The notes beneath the pieces are model-generated. The model was given only the letters and a program-made list of their open reading frames with translations, made no database searches and was not told where the DNA came from. Below, in pieces: positions 18,093-25,677 of a DNA stretch of 42,103 nucleotides. Each line of letters starts with the position of its first letter. Within the stretch, counting starts at the first letter, position 1. The position numbers were made by a program, and so were the translations under genes. Source of the DNA: an uncultured Acidimicrobiales bacterium (GTDB lineage: Bacteria > Actinomycetota > Acidimicrobiia > Acidimicrobiales > SZUA-35); contig CALGOA010000005.1 of the NCBI GenBank assembly GCA_937958015.1, forward strand, positions 1-42,103. The letters run 5' to 3'.

Positions 18093-18890
18093 TCAGAAGG
18101 CGAACGGTCGACCGAGAAGGGTCTGGGTGCCGGTGGCGACTATGCCGTTGGCGTCGGCCATCAGATTGGTGCAGAGGCCCGTGCCATTCGCACCCACTCT
18201 GGTGACGGCGTCGGTACGGATCCACTCGCCGACTGGAGCCCGGACGAACGAGACATCGAGATCGCTGTTGATCAAGCCGTAGCCACTCTCGGGCGAATAG
18301 GCCGCGCTCACCCCGCTCCCGATATCGGCGCTGGCCATCAGCCGCTGTACGCCCGTCGGTTGTTCCCCCTCTACAACCGGCACTGCGAGCCGATGCCACA
18401 CTACGGCGCTGCCGGCAATCTGGAAGTCGCCGGTTTCCCATCGATATCGAACCGCATCACGGTGAAACGTTGCTTCGCCGTCGCCGGTAACCCACGTGGG
18501 TGCCACCCGTTCCTGAGCCTCGCCGGGAAGGACGAAGGGTCCGTCGTCGGGAACGAATCCGAGCTCGGGCGCATCGGTCGTGGCCAGCAGCCGAGCGGTG
18601 ATTTTGGCGACCGGCGCACCCTCGGAACGTAGTTCCGCGGTGGCGACAGCTACCCGGCGGCTCAGCTGCTGCAGCCCTGCCGAGGTCTGCAACGGGGTCA
18701 GTGGAACCGGCGCAAGCAACTCGACGCTGAGCCGAGCGATGAACCAGCCCGGCTCGATGACGCCTTCGACCAAGTAGGTGAGAAGCGCTGATGGGGGTCC
18801 ACCGTGTTGGGCATCAGCCATCCACGGGCCGCGGGTGAGTTCGGTAGGTGTGGCGAGGTCGCCATCGAGGCGAAACAGGGCACCGCTCAC
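18093..18890 (-). CDS. Acyl-CoA thioesterase-like protein, double hot-dog fold
   Basis: 265 residues of the TesB-like 4HBT family common in Actinobacteria. The N-terminal half has the typical RGPWMADAQHGGPPSALL motif, the second half repeats the hot-dog pattern and ends with the SDLDVSFVRAPVGEWIRTDA block. It would hydrolyse an acyl-CoA or related thioester; the substrate is not visible. It starts inside the stop of the enolase-superfamily gene (ATGA overlap at 18887-18890), so both are in one reverse-strand operon. Confidence 0.78.
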   Translation of the reverse strand: MSGALFRLDGDLATPTELTRGPWMADAQHGGPPSALLTYLVEGVIEPGWFIARLSVELLAPVPLTPLQTSAGLQQLSRRVAVATAELRSEGAPVAKITARLLATTDAPELGFVPDDGPFVLPGEAQERVAPTWVTGDGEATFHRDAVRYRWETGDFQIAGSAVVWHRLAVPVVEGEQPTGVQRLMASADIGSGVSAAYSPESGYGLINSDLDVSFVRAPVGEWIRTDAVTRVGANGTGLCTNLMADANGIVATGTQTLLGRPFAF

Positions 18891-20098
18891 AGATCGTCGG
18901 CCCCGGTTCGGAACGGCATTTCCAGATGAAGTAGTTCACCGTCATAGGGGTGGGCGCGGGCGACGTCTTCATTGAGGGCAACGCCGAGGCCGGGCTGGGA
19001 TGGCACCGAAACGACACCGTCGGACCACTGCAGCGGAGTGGTGAGCAGGTCCGCGTAGAAGCCGCCAAAATCGAGGATCGCCTCGAGGATCAGAAAGTTG
19101 GGGGCGGTAGCCGCAATCGCGATGTTGGCTGCGGCCCCGATCGGCCCGTTGTAGAGGTGCGGAGCTATCTGAGCGTGGTTGGCTTCGGCGATCGCAGTGA
19201 TCTTCCGGCTCTCCAGAATTCCTCCAGCTCTCGAGGTGTTCAGCTGGGCGATATGGACCGCACCCGAATTGAGTAGGGGAGCGAACTCGTACTTGGTGGT
19301 GAGGCGTTCGCCCGCCGCGATGGGGATTCGGGTGCCGGCAGCGACCTGGCGTATCGACTCGACGTTGTCCGGCGGGACCGGCTCCTCGAACCAGAGGGGT
19401 TCGTATTGCTCCAACCGAGCTGCCAGGCGGAGGGCGCCGGCCGGCGTGAACTGACCGTGGGTTCCGAACAGGATGTCGGCGTCGGAGCCGACGGCGGCCC
19501 GGATCGCCGCCACCATCGCCTCGGCTAGGTCGAGACGTTGCAACGAGGGCATGCGGGGGTCGTTGGCGTAGTACCCACCCATCGGATCGAGCTTCACGGC
19601 CGTGTGTCCAAGGCGGAGGTACTCGACGGCCGTTTCGGCGGCCATATCGGGGTCGACGTAGACGCCGCGGTTGGCGTAGATGTCCTCGTCGGGATCGGTG
19701 GGGTACAGGTAGGTGTAGGTCCGTAGGTGATCGGTGACGCGACCGCCGATCATCTCGGTGATGGGCAGGTCGGCCGCCTTGCCTGCGATGTCCCAGCAGG
19801 CCATCTCGATTCCGCTGAACACACTCATCAAGGAGACATCGGGTCGTTGGGTGAACCCTCGGCTGTAGACGGTGCGGAACAGCTTTTCGACCGAACGAGG
19901 GTCCGTGCCGATCACATCCCGCTCGATGATGTCGCCGGTCATCGTGGCGACCGTGTGAGGGTCGAACGTGGCGCAGTAGATTTCGCCGTAACCGGAGATT
20001 TCTGCGTCGGTGTCGATGCGGACGAACAGAAAGTATCGGCCACCGTGATGGGGTGGGGGAGTGCCGACGACGAAGGTTTCAAACCCGGTGATACGCAC
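18887..20098 (-). CDS. Mandelate racemase/muconate lactonizing (enolase superfamily) enzyme
   Basis: 403 residues with the enolase-superfamily layout: N-terminal capping domain with FSGIEMACWDIAGK, then a barrel with KLDPMGG, ILFGTHGQF, PLWFEEPVPPDN, AGERL and PHLYNGPIG. The closest resemblance I can name is sugar-acid dehydratases such as galactonate dehydratase, by the HG, EEP and PHLYNGPIG blocks. The first metal-ligand Asp (DFHGR in the relative) appears as Gly (GTHGQ) here, so activity is not certain. I start at the GTG at 20098, six bases after a TACGGT box; the open frame runs on to 20203 into the rpsO promoter region. Confidence 0.8.
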   Translation of the reverse strand: MRITGFETFVVGTPPPHHGGRYFLFVRIDTDAEISGYGEIYCATFDPHTVATMTGDIIERDVIGTDPRSVEKLFRTVYSRGFTQRPDVSLMSVFSGIEMACWDIAGKAADLPITEMIGGRVTDHLRTYTYLYPTDPDEDIYANRGVYVDPDMAAETAVEYLRLGHTAVKLDPMGGYYANDPRMPSLQRLDLAEAMVAAIRAAVGSDADILFGTHGQFTPAGALRLAARLEQYEPLWFEEPVPPDNVESIRQVAAGTRIPIAAGERLTTKYEFAPLLNSGAVHIAQLNTSRAGGILESRKITAIAEANHAQIAPHLYNGPIGAAANIAIAATAPNFLILEAILDFGGFYADLLTTPLQWSDGVVSVPSQPGLGVALNEDVARAHPYDGELLHLEMPFRTGADDL

Positions 20099-20104
20099 CG
20101 TCGA

Positions 20105-20110
20105 ACCGTA
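20105..20110 (-). promoter_or_regulatory. -10 box of the enolase-superfamily/thioesterase operon
   Basis: Reverse-strand TACGGT, six bases, then GTG at 20098: leaderless geometry. It is back to back with the rpsO promoter. Confidence 0.45.
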
Positions 20111-20142
20111 GTTCACCAGCGGGGAAAGACACGTTTCGCTGG

Positions 20143-20225
20143 TACGCTCTACCGCTGCTGTCCCACGGGGTGTCCCCATGGGATGGCTGGACCAGAGGGC
20201 CACCCTCCACCACGAACACTAGGAG
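20143..20225 (+). promoter_or_regulatory. rpsO promoter and structured leader
   Basis: TACGCT at 20143-20148 is a likely -10. The leader to the ATG at 20232 contains two hairpins: CCCACGGGG (20162-20170) against CCCCATGGG (20174-20182) with one mismatch and a TGT loop, and GAGGG (20195-20199) against CCCTC (20203-20207). A strong Shine-Dalgarno AGGAG is at 20221-20225. S15 is known to repress its own synthesis by binding its leader in several phyla; these hairpins are candidates for such a site. Confidence 0.45.
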
Positions 20226-20231
20226 TTCCAC

Positions 20232-20510
20232 ATGAGCAAGCCAGCCGCAAACCTTCCCCCGAAGGCCGACACGATGAAGAAGTTCGCCCGGGTCGAGGGC
20301 GACACCGGATCCCCCGAGGTTCAGATCGCACTTCTGACCGACCGGATTCGTCATCTCACCGACCACCTGGCCGTGCACAAGAAGGACCACCACAGCCGTC
20401 GTGGTCTGCTCATGTTGGTTGGCCGTCGTCGCCGCCTCCTCGACTACCTGTCGGGCATCGACGTCGAGCGTTACCGGGCCCTGATCGCAGAGCTCGGCCT
20501 GCGCCGCTAA
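20232..20510 (+). CDS. rpsO: 30S ribosomal protein S15
   Basis: 92-residue ribosomal protein that binds 16S rRNA early in 30S assembly. The [29 protein letters not shown] and [10 protein letters not shown] motifs identify it; a few extra N-terminal residues bring it slightly above the usual 89. AGGAG six bases before the ATG at 20232 sets the start. It is followed by a strong terminator and then pnp, the usual partner. Confidence 0.97.
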   Translation: MSKPAANLPPKADTMKKFARVEGDTGSPEVQIALLTDRIRHLTDHLAVHKKDHHSRRGLLMLVGRRRRLLDYLSGIDVERYRALIAELGLRR

Positions 20511-20533
20511 ATCTCGCCGCAGCCATTTCCTGC

Positions 20534-20606
20534 AAAAATCGTTCCGCCAGCACACTTATTGTGCTGGCTGAACGCTTTTTGGCCCGAATGTGCTCCCCGC
20601 ACGACA
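20534..20606 (-). repeat. 73-nt repeat, copy A (reverse orientation)
   Basis: Its reverse complement aligns without gaps to 23560-23632: 54 of 73 bases match by eye count, with AGCACATTCGG, CCAGCACAAT and AACGATTTTT kept in both. In this copy the sequence forms the rpsO terminator hairpin. It contains two AGCACA-type units 29 bases apart. Confidence 0.7.
20540..20580 (+). terminator. rpsO Rho-independent terminator
   Basis: GCCAGCACA (20546-20554) pairs with TGTGCTGGC (20560-20568), extended by CGTTC (20540-20544) with GAACG (20570-20574) around a single mismatch, loop CTTAT, followed by CTTTTT (20575-20580). A textbook intrinsic terminator starting 30 bases after the rpsO stop. Confidence 0.85.
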
Positions 20607-20658
20607 GAACCCCAGGCGCGCTCGCGACCTATCGCGTCGTAACAAGGTTCAACCTGCC

Positions 20659-20664
20659 TACACT
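20659..20664 (+). promoter_or_regulatory. -10 box of pnp
   Basis: TACACT gives a predicted transcription start near 20671, exactly where the first leader hairpin begins. No clear -35 is visible. A short CGCGA/TCGCG hairpin (20623-20636) lies upstream. Confidence 0.4.
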
Positions 20665-20670
20665 GCTGCC

Positions 20671-20901
20671 GACGGATAAACCGTCGCGGCAATGGCAGAG
20701 CCTGGTTTCTGGCTCCTGACGTTCCCTCGCAGCATCCGCTGCTGCGAGCACATCGTCTCCTCACCGGGAGACGTCCCCACAGTCGGGGATGGAATGTCGG
20801 TAGCTGCAATCTGGGATCTGGTGTCGCCGCCGTTGTTCCTACAACAACGACTTGCACCAGCGAGGGTCGCTGGCGCGCCTAATACCCAAAAGAAAAAGGA
20901 G
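20671..20901 (+). promoter_or_regulatory. Structured 5' leader of pnp with seven hairpins
   Basis: Perfect stems follow one another: 20671-20685 (GACGG/CCGTC), 20698-20715 (GAGCC/GGCTC), 20726-20748 (CTCGCAGCA/TGCTGCGAG), 20755-20772 (GTCTCC/GGAGAC), 20774-20789 (TCCCC/GGGGA), 20831-20849 (CGTTGTT/AACAACG) and 20857-20873 (CCAGCGA/TCGCTGG). AAGGAG at 20896-20901 is the ribosome site. In enterobacteria the pnp leader is cut by RNase III and degraded by PNPase itself; a similar control is plausible. Together with 20511-20670 (terminator, repeat A, promoter) this accounts for the 396-base gap between rpsO and pnp. Confidence 0.6.
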
Positions 20902-20906
20902 CATCC

Positions 20907-23339
20907 ATGGCTGATGCTGTAGTAGTTACCGGATCCGTCACCGCAGGTGACGGTCCAGAAATGCGCCTCGAGACCGGCAAGATGGCCGGTCTGGCGAGCG
21001 GCTCTGTCGTCGCCCGTATGGGCGATACCCAGGTCCTCGTGGCCGCAACCGGCGCCCGTCGGGTTCGGGACGGAATCGATTTCTTCCCCCTCACCGTCGA
21101 CGTCGAAGAGCGGTCCTATGCGGCCGGCAAGATCCCCGGTTCGTTCTTCCGTCGTGAAGGCCGTTCGTCGGATCACGCAACCCTGACCGCCCGCCTGATC
21201 GACCGCCCGCTGCGTCCGTCGTTCCCCGATGGATTCCGCAATGAGGTCCACGTCGTTGTGACCGTCCAAGCGGCCGACCAGGCCAACCCGTACGACGTGC
21301 TCGCCATCAACGCCGCCTCGGCTGCGCTGATGGTCTCCGATGTGCCCTTTGAGGGCCCCATCGGCGCCGTTCGTCTCGCCTATACCACCGATGGTGAATG
21401 GCTGCCCCACCCCACCTACGAAGAGGGCGATCTCAGCTCCTTCGAAATCGTCGTGGCCGGCCGTCAGCTCGACAACGGCGACGTTGCCGTGATGATGGTT
21501 GAAGCCGGTGGCACCGCCACCGAGTGGGCAAACATCGAGAATGGCGCCCCGAAGGTCGACGAGGCTGCACTGGCCACCGCCCTCACCGAGGCCGAGCAGT
21601 ACATCAAGGAAGCGATCGCTCTCCAGCTTCAGCTGGTCGAAGCGGTCGGCGGCCGCAAGGAGTTCTTCTCCTTCGACGCCCAGGTCGACTACACCGACGA
21701 GCAGATGGACGCGGTGAAGTCGTTCGCCGGCGACCGCATGATCCAGGTGCAGAGCATGGCCGACAAGGCCGAACGCGGCGATGCCGAGTCCGCCTTGCGC
21801 GACGACACTCTGGCCGAGCTTCTGCCCCGCTTCGAAGATGGCAACCCCATCGCCGCCAAGCAGCTCACCGCTGCGGTGCGGTCACTCTCCAAGCAGGTTG
21901 TTCGCTCCCGCATTGTGAACGAAGGCGCTCGCATCGACGGTCGTGGCACCGCCGATCTGCGTCCGTTGTCGGCCGAGGTTGGTGTCCTTCCCCGGGTTCA
22001 TGGCTCGGGCCTGTTCCAGCGGGGTGAGACCCAGGTCCTCAACGTGACCACGCTGGGTATGGGACGCATGGACCAGATGATCGATGGCATCGATCCTCTG
22101 ACCCGCAAGAAGTACATGCACCACTACAACGTCCCGCCCTTCTCCACCGGAGAGACCGGGTTCATGCGTGGCCCCAAGCGCCGCGAAATCGGTCACGGCC
22201 TTCTGGCCGAGCGGGCCCTCGTGCCCGTCATTCCTTCCCAGGAAGAGTGGCCCTACACCCTTCGTCTCGTTTCCGACGTGCTCACCTCCAACGGCTCCAC
22301 CTCCATGGCGTCGGTGTGTGGCTCGAGCCTGTCGCTGATGGATGCCGGTGTGCCGATCAAGGCCCCCGTGGCCGGAATCGCCATGGGCCTGGTCTACGCC
22401 GAAGGCAAATACACCACCCTGACCGACATTCTCGGAGCCGAGGACGCCTTTGGCGATATGGACTTCAAGGTGGCCGGAACCGCCGAGTTCGTGACTGCGC
22501 TGCAGCTCGACACCAAGATCGACGGCATCCCCAGCGATGTGCTGGCCGACGCCCTCAACCAGGCGAAGGAAGCTCGTCTTGCGATTCTCGCCGTCATGGA
22601 AGCCGCAATCGCAGCTCCCCGTGAAGACGTCACCGAGTACGCCCCCAAGATCATCAGCTTCGAGATTCCGATCGACAAGATCGGCGAGGTTATTGGACCA
22701 AAGGGCAAGGTGATCAACAGCATCCAGTCCGAGACCGGCGCTGACATCAGCGTCGACGACGACGGAATCGTTGGCACTGTGTCGATCGCATCGACCGACA
22801 AGGCCATCGTCGATGAGGCCGAGCGTCAGATCAAACTGATCCTCGACCCGCCCACCGCCGAGGTTGGCGCCACCTACCCGGGCAAGGTCGTCAACATCAC
22901 CAAGTTCGGTGCGTTCGTCAACATCCTCCCGGGCCGGGACGGTCTCCTGCACATCTCCAAGATCGGTGGCGGCAAGCGCATCGATCGGGTCGAAGACGTG
23001 CTCGAACTCGGCCAGAGCGTCGACGTTGTCGTCGAGGACATCGACCCCAATGGCAAGGTGTCCCTGCGTATGGCCGGCGACGCCGGCGGCAATGACGATG
23101 CCGTGCAGAAGCGGGCCGAGAAGGCCGTTGCCGCTTCCGACGATTCCGGAAGCGACGATGAAGCCAGCGATTCGGTCTCGATGTCGTTCGAGGACGACTT
23201 CGAATCGGCCCTCGGTGACGAGTTCGGTGAACTCGGTCCCGAAGGTGCCGAGCTGTCCGACGGTGGCGGCAACAACCGTGGCCGCGGTCGCGGTGGCCGG
23301 GGTGGCAACAACCGCGGCGGTGGCCGCAACCGTCGCTAA
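20907..23339 (+). CDS. pnp: Polyribonucleotide nucleotidyltransferase
   Basis: Phosphorolytic 3'-5' exoribonuclease (and RNA polymerase in reverse), working in mRNA turnover, probably alongside the RNase J encoded at 28231. Two RNase PH-like domains are visible: the first begins with VARMGDTQVLVAATG, and the second with SGLFQRGETQVLNVTT and SVCGSSLSLMDAGVPI. A KH domain (IGEVIGPKGKVINSIQ) and an S1 domain (YPGKVVNITKFGAFVN) follow. The last 30 or so residues are a Gly/Arg/Asn-rich RGG-like tail. 810 residues, longer than the roughly 700-750 of simpler forms because of this and an acidic linker. AAGGAG precedes the ATG. Confidence 0.96.
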   Translation: MADAVVVTGSVTAGDGPEMRLETGKMAGLASGSVVARMGDTQVLVAATGARRVRDGIDFFPLTVDVEERSYAAGKIPGSFFRREGRSSDHATLTARLIDRPLRPSFPDGFRNEVHVVVTVQAADQANPYDVLAINAASAALMVSDVPFEGPIGAVRLAYTTDGEWLPHPTYEEGDLSSFEIVVAGRQLDNGDVAVMMVEAGGTATEWANIENGAPKVDEAALATALTEAEQYIKEAIALQLQLVEAVGGRKEFFSFDAQVDYTDEQMDAVKSFAGDRMIQVQSMADKAERGDAESALRDDTLAELLPRFEDGNPIAAKQLTAAVRSLSKQVVRSRIVNEGARIDGRGTADLRPLSAEVGVLPRVHGSGLFQRGETQVLNVTTLGMGRMDQMIDGIDPLTRKKYMHHYNVPPFSTGETGFMRGPKRREIGHGLLAERALVPVIPSQEEWPYTLRLVSDVLTSNGSTSMASVCGSSLSLMDAGVPIKAPVAGIAMGLVYAEGKYTTLTDILGAEDAFGDMDFKVAGTAEFVTALQLDTKIDGIPSDVLADALNQAKEARLAILAVMEAAIAAPREDVTEYAPKIISFEIPIDKIGEVIGPKGKVINSIQSETGADISVDDDGIVGTVSIASTDKAIVDEAERQIKLILDPPTAEVGATYPGKVVNITKFGAFVNILPGRDGLLHISKIGGGKRIDRVEDVLELGQSVDVVVEDIDPNGKVSLRMAGDAGGNDDAVQKRAEKAVAASDDSGSDDEASDSVSMSFEDDFESALGDEFGELGPEGAELSDGGGNNRGRGRGGRGGNNRGGGRNRR

Positions 23340-23515
23340 TGGCTGGATTCCGGCCTTCGCTCGCCTCCCTCGCAACGTGGCGAACGCAGTCGTAGTTCTG
23401 GGCACTCTCTGGCCTCGTTGGTCTCGGAGTGGGTCGGGTCGCTGTGGCCACGTTGGCACGGAGCTGGGGCACGCGCTCTAGCTGCCTTGCTAGCGCAGCG
23501 GCAACTTAACGAATG

Positions 23516-23543
23516 AGCGCCAGTCCTTCGGGGCTGGCGCTTT
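23516..23543 (+). terminator. pnp terminator with UUCG tetraloop
   Basis: AGCGCCAGTCC (23516-23526) pairs with GGGCTGGCGCT (23531-23541), 11 base pairs with one G-U, closed by a C(TTCG)G tetraloop, an especially stable form. Only TTT follows, so termination may be partly processing-dependent. Confidence 0.7.
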
Positions 23544-23559
23544 CGCGTCCGCTCTGAAA

Positions 23560-23632
23560 TGTCGTCACGCCAGCACATTCGGCCCAAATTGCGTCGCGCC
23601 AGCACAATTTTTGTGTTCCCCCAACGATTTTT
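23560..23632 (+). repeat. 73-nt repeat, copy B
   Basis: Same element as 20534-20606 in the opposite orientation, ungapped, 54 of 73 matching. It contains an exact 10-bp direct repeat, CGCCAGCACA, at 23568-23577 and 23597-23606 (29 bases apart). Unlike copy A it does not form a strong hairpin, because the second stem arm is changed. Confidence 0.7.
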
Positions 23633-23696
23633 CGTGAAGATGTGTTCGCCGAACGACGATTCGTTACGAACCGCAGGAGGCGAACGTCGGCAAGAA

Positions 23697-24485
23697 TTAC
23701 AGCCCGAGGATGGGTTCGAGACCGATGGTGAGGCCGGGCAGTGAGTCGATGCGTTTGGCGGCCAGAACCACTCCGGGCATGAAACTGGATCGGTCCGTGG
23801 TGTCGTGGCGCAGGACGAGGCTCTGTCCGGTGGTGCCCAACACGACCTCCTGATGGGCCACCATGCCGACCATTCGAACCGAGTGAATCGGGATGTTGCC
23901 CGGCCCTCGGGCGCCGCGTCCACCGGGGAAGGTTTCGGTCTCGGTGGGGTCCGGCGCCCACGAGTCGCTGGCGGCCGCCATCCGTTCTGCGGTGTTCACT
24001 GCGGTGCCGCTGGGGGAGTCGAGTTTGGCGTTGTGATGGAACTCGATGATCTCGCCGGTCTCGAAGAAGGGGGCCGCCATCTCGGCGAACCGCATCATCA
24101 GCACCGCCCCGATCGCGAAGTTGGGGGCGATCAGACAGTTCGACGATGTGAACTGGTTGCGGATCGAGTCGAACTCGTTTTCGGTAAAACCCGACGTGCC
24201 AACTACGGCGTGGATGCCGTTCTCGGCACAGAAGGTGATGTTGGCTCGCGCCGCGGACGGCGCAGTGAAGTCGACCGCTACGTCGACGTTTGCCTGGGTC
24301 ATGGCGGATGGACTGCCGGAGATGTCGAACCGGGCGCTTTCAACTCCGATGACGGTGCGGGCGTCGATGCCGTCGTGGCTCGGGTCGACCGCAGCGACCA
24401 ATTCAAGATCGGGGTCAGCGTCGATGGCCTGACAGACCGTAGAACCCATGCGACCACCGGCTCCGAAGACTCCAACTCTCAACAT
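23697..24485 (-). CDS. dapB: 4-hydroxy-tetrahydrodipicolinate reductase
   Basis: Reduces the DapA product with NAD(P)H in the diaminopimelate/lysine pathway, feeding peptidoglycan and protein synthesis. The 262-residue protein opens with the dinucleotide motif GVFGAGGRMGSTV, has the GTSGFTENE block and the catalytic IIEFHHNAKLDSPSGTA motif with its paired His and Lys. The ATG at 24485 has no strong Shine-Dalgarno. It is divergent from the nucleoside hydrolase and converges on pnp; dapA lies 2.7 kb to the right on the other strand. Confidence 0.94.
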   Translation of the reverse strand: MLRVGVFGAGGRMGSTVCQAIDADPDLELVAAVDPSHDGIDARTVIGVESARFDISGSPSAMTQANVDVAVDFTAPSAARANITFCAENGIHAVVGTSGFTENEFDSIRNQFTSSNCLIAPNFAIGAVLMMRFAEMAAPFFETGEIIEFHHNAKLDSPSGTAVNTAERMAAASDSWAPDPTETETFPGGRGARGPGNIPIHSVRMVGMVAHQEVVLGTTGQSLVLRHDTTDRSSFMPGVVLAAKRIDSLPGLTIGLEPILGL

Positions 24486-24605
24486 GTACTACTCGCTTCG
24501 TTTGCCGAGGGTCGCGACTGCCTGTGCTTCGACCCTGCCATGGGTTTCTTGGTCGCAGGGTAACCAGTCCGGTCGGTTCACCGCAGACCAGTGGCAGAAT
24601 GCGAT

Positions 24606-25544
24606 GTGGTGCACAAGATCATCATCGACACCGACCCGGGCCAGGACGACGCCATAGCTCTGTTGCTGGCGTTCGCATCGCCGGAACTCGAGGTCCTGGG
24701 CGTCACCTGTGTTGCGGGAAACACCCGGCTCCCGGCGGTAGTGCGCAACGCTCGAATCATCTGCGAACTGGCGGGCCGCCGGGACGTCAACGTGTTCGTG
24801 GGCTGTGATCGTCCGATGGTGCGAGACCTTGTGACCGCTGAACACGTTCACGGCCCGACGGGATTGGACGGTCCCGTGTGGGACGAACCGACGATGCCGG
24901 TGCAGGATCAGCATGCCGTCGACTGGATCGTCGAGACGTTGATGGGGGCCGAAGATCGAGACATCACCTTGTGTCCGATCGGTCCGCTCACCAACATCGC
25001 AATGGCGATGGTGCGCGAACCACGGATCCTGCCCAAGATCAAACAGATCGTTTCGATGGGTGGCGGCGGCACCGAAGGCGGCAACATCACGCCGGTAGCC
25101 GAGTTCAACGTCTACGTGGATCCTCACGCCGCCGATGTGGTCTACCGATCGGGCGTTCCTTTGGTGGTGATGTCGCTCGACGTGACCCATAAGGCGCTGA
25201 TGCCCAGGGCCTGGATCGACGGAGTGGAAGCGATCGGGGGAAACGTTGGCGAGAAGACGGCTGCGATGCTTCGTTTCTACGAACGTTTCGATCTGGTGCG
25301 GTACGGCGAGTTTGGCGGCCCGGTGCACGACCCTGCGGTGATTGCCTACCTGCTGCAGCCAGAGCTCTATGCCGGGAAAGACGTCTTCGTGCAGATCGAG
25401 ACCGGCTCGGAACTCACGATGGGAATGACCGTCGTCGATTTCTGGAATGCCACCAAACAGCCGCCCAACTGCACTTGGATCCAGTCGGTTGACTCCGAGG
25501 GTTTCTTCGCAATGACCCTGGACCGCCTCGGGAACCTGGCGTGA
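24606..25544 (+). CDS. Inosine-uridine type nucleoside hydrolase
   Basis: Splits ribonucleosides into base and ribose for salvage. The N-terminal IIIDTDPGQDDAIALLLA signature with its calcium-binding Asp cluster, the GVTCVAGN motif and the PLTNIAMAM and GGNITPVAEFNVYVDP blocks are diagnostic. About 312 residues, normal size. The start is uncertain: GTG at 24591, 24606 or 24609 are in frame; a CAGAAT box at 24595-24600 favours 24606 or 24609 with a leaderless message. Base preference cannot be read from the sequence. Confidence 0.88.
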   Translation: MVHKIIIDTDPGQDDAIALLLAFASPELEVLGVTCVAGNTRLPAVVRNARIICELAGRRDVNVFVGCDRPMVRDLVTAEHVHGPTGLDGPVWDEPTMPVQDQHAVDWIVETLMGAEDRDITLCPIGPLTNIAMAMVREPRILPKIKQIVSMGGGGTEGGNITPVAEFNVYVDPHAADVVYRSGVPLVVMSLDVTHKALMPRAWIDGVEAIGGNVGEKTAAMLRFYERFDLVRYGEFGGPVHDPAVIAYLLQPELYAGKDVFVQIETGSELTMGMTVVDFWNATKQPPNCTWIQSVDSEGFFAMTLDRLGNLA

Positions 25545-25599
25545 CCTCAACAGACCCGGACCTGATGCGCCCGACCCGATCGTCCGCTTCGCCACGCCG

Positions 25600-25605
25600 T
25601 AGAAT
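25600..25605 (+). promoter_or_regulatory. -10 box before a 21-codon leader ORF
   Basis: TAGAAT followed by six bases and the GTG at 25612, the same geometry as at ispG and dapA. Confidence 0.45.
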
Positions 25606-25611
25606 TCACCG

Positions 25612-25677
25612 GTGACCGTTTCTCCGTCCGCTGTCGCAGCGACGCACAGATCGAGACCGGGAACGCCGCCATCGTGA
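25612..25677 (+). CDS. Possible 21-residue leader peptide, leaderless
   Basis: A GTG at 25612 sits six bases after a TAGAAT box and opens a 21-codon frame, MTVSPSAVAATHRSRPGTPP plus Ser, ending in TGA at 25675-25677. That stop overlaps the GTG start of the VTT gene (GTGA at 25674-25677). The peptide has no runs of one amino acid that would suggest classical attenuation; its translation may simply deliver ribosomes to the next start. Real only if the TAGAAT box is the promoter. Confidence 0.4.
   Translation: MTVSPSAVAATHRSRPGTPPS

Larger units (their letters stand above)
23340..23696. other. Intergenic region pnp-dapB
   Basis: This 357-base gap between convergent pnp and dapB holds the pnp terminator (23516-23541) and repeat copy B (23560-23632). 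The first 175 bases are GC-rich with short imperfect palindromes only (for example GCGCTCTAGC near 23473 against GCTAGCGC near 23489); I see no convincing gene, tRNA or promoter there. Confidence 0.5.

Noticed and set aside
15570-20098. The accessory block as a defence or biosynthetic system
   Set aside because: The four genes have common catabolic or secreted families, two strands and separate promoters; nothing points to a joint system.
20641-20665. A tRNA-like GGTTCAACC segment
   Set aside because: It is a short palindrome (AGGTTCAACCT); no acceptor, D or anticodon arms can be built around it.
20692-20922. A 76-codon ORF in the pnp leader
   Set aside because: It runs through the hairpins and past the pnp start, has no ribosome site, and its sequence resembles no protein; the RNA structure explains the region better.
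21882-23459. Long open frame antisense to pnp (525 codons)
   Set aside because: Same reason: composition shadow of PNPase, no recognisable domain.
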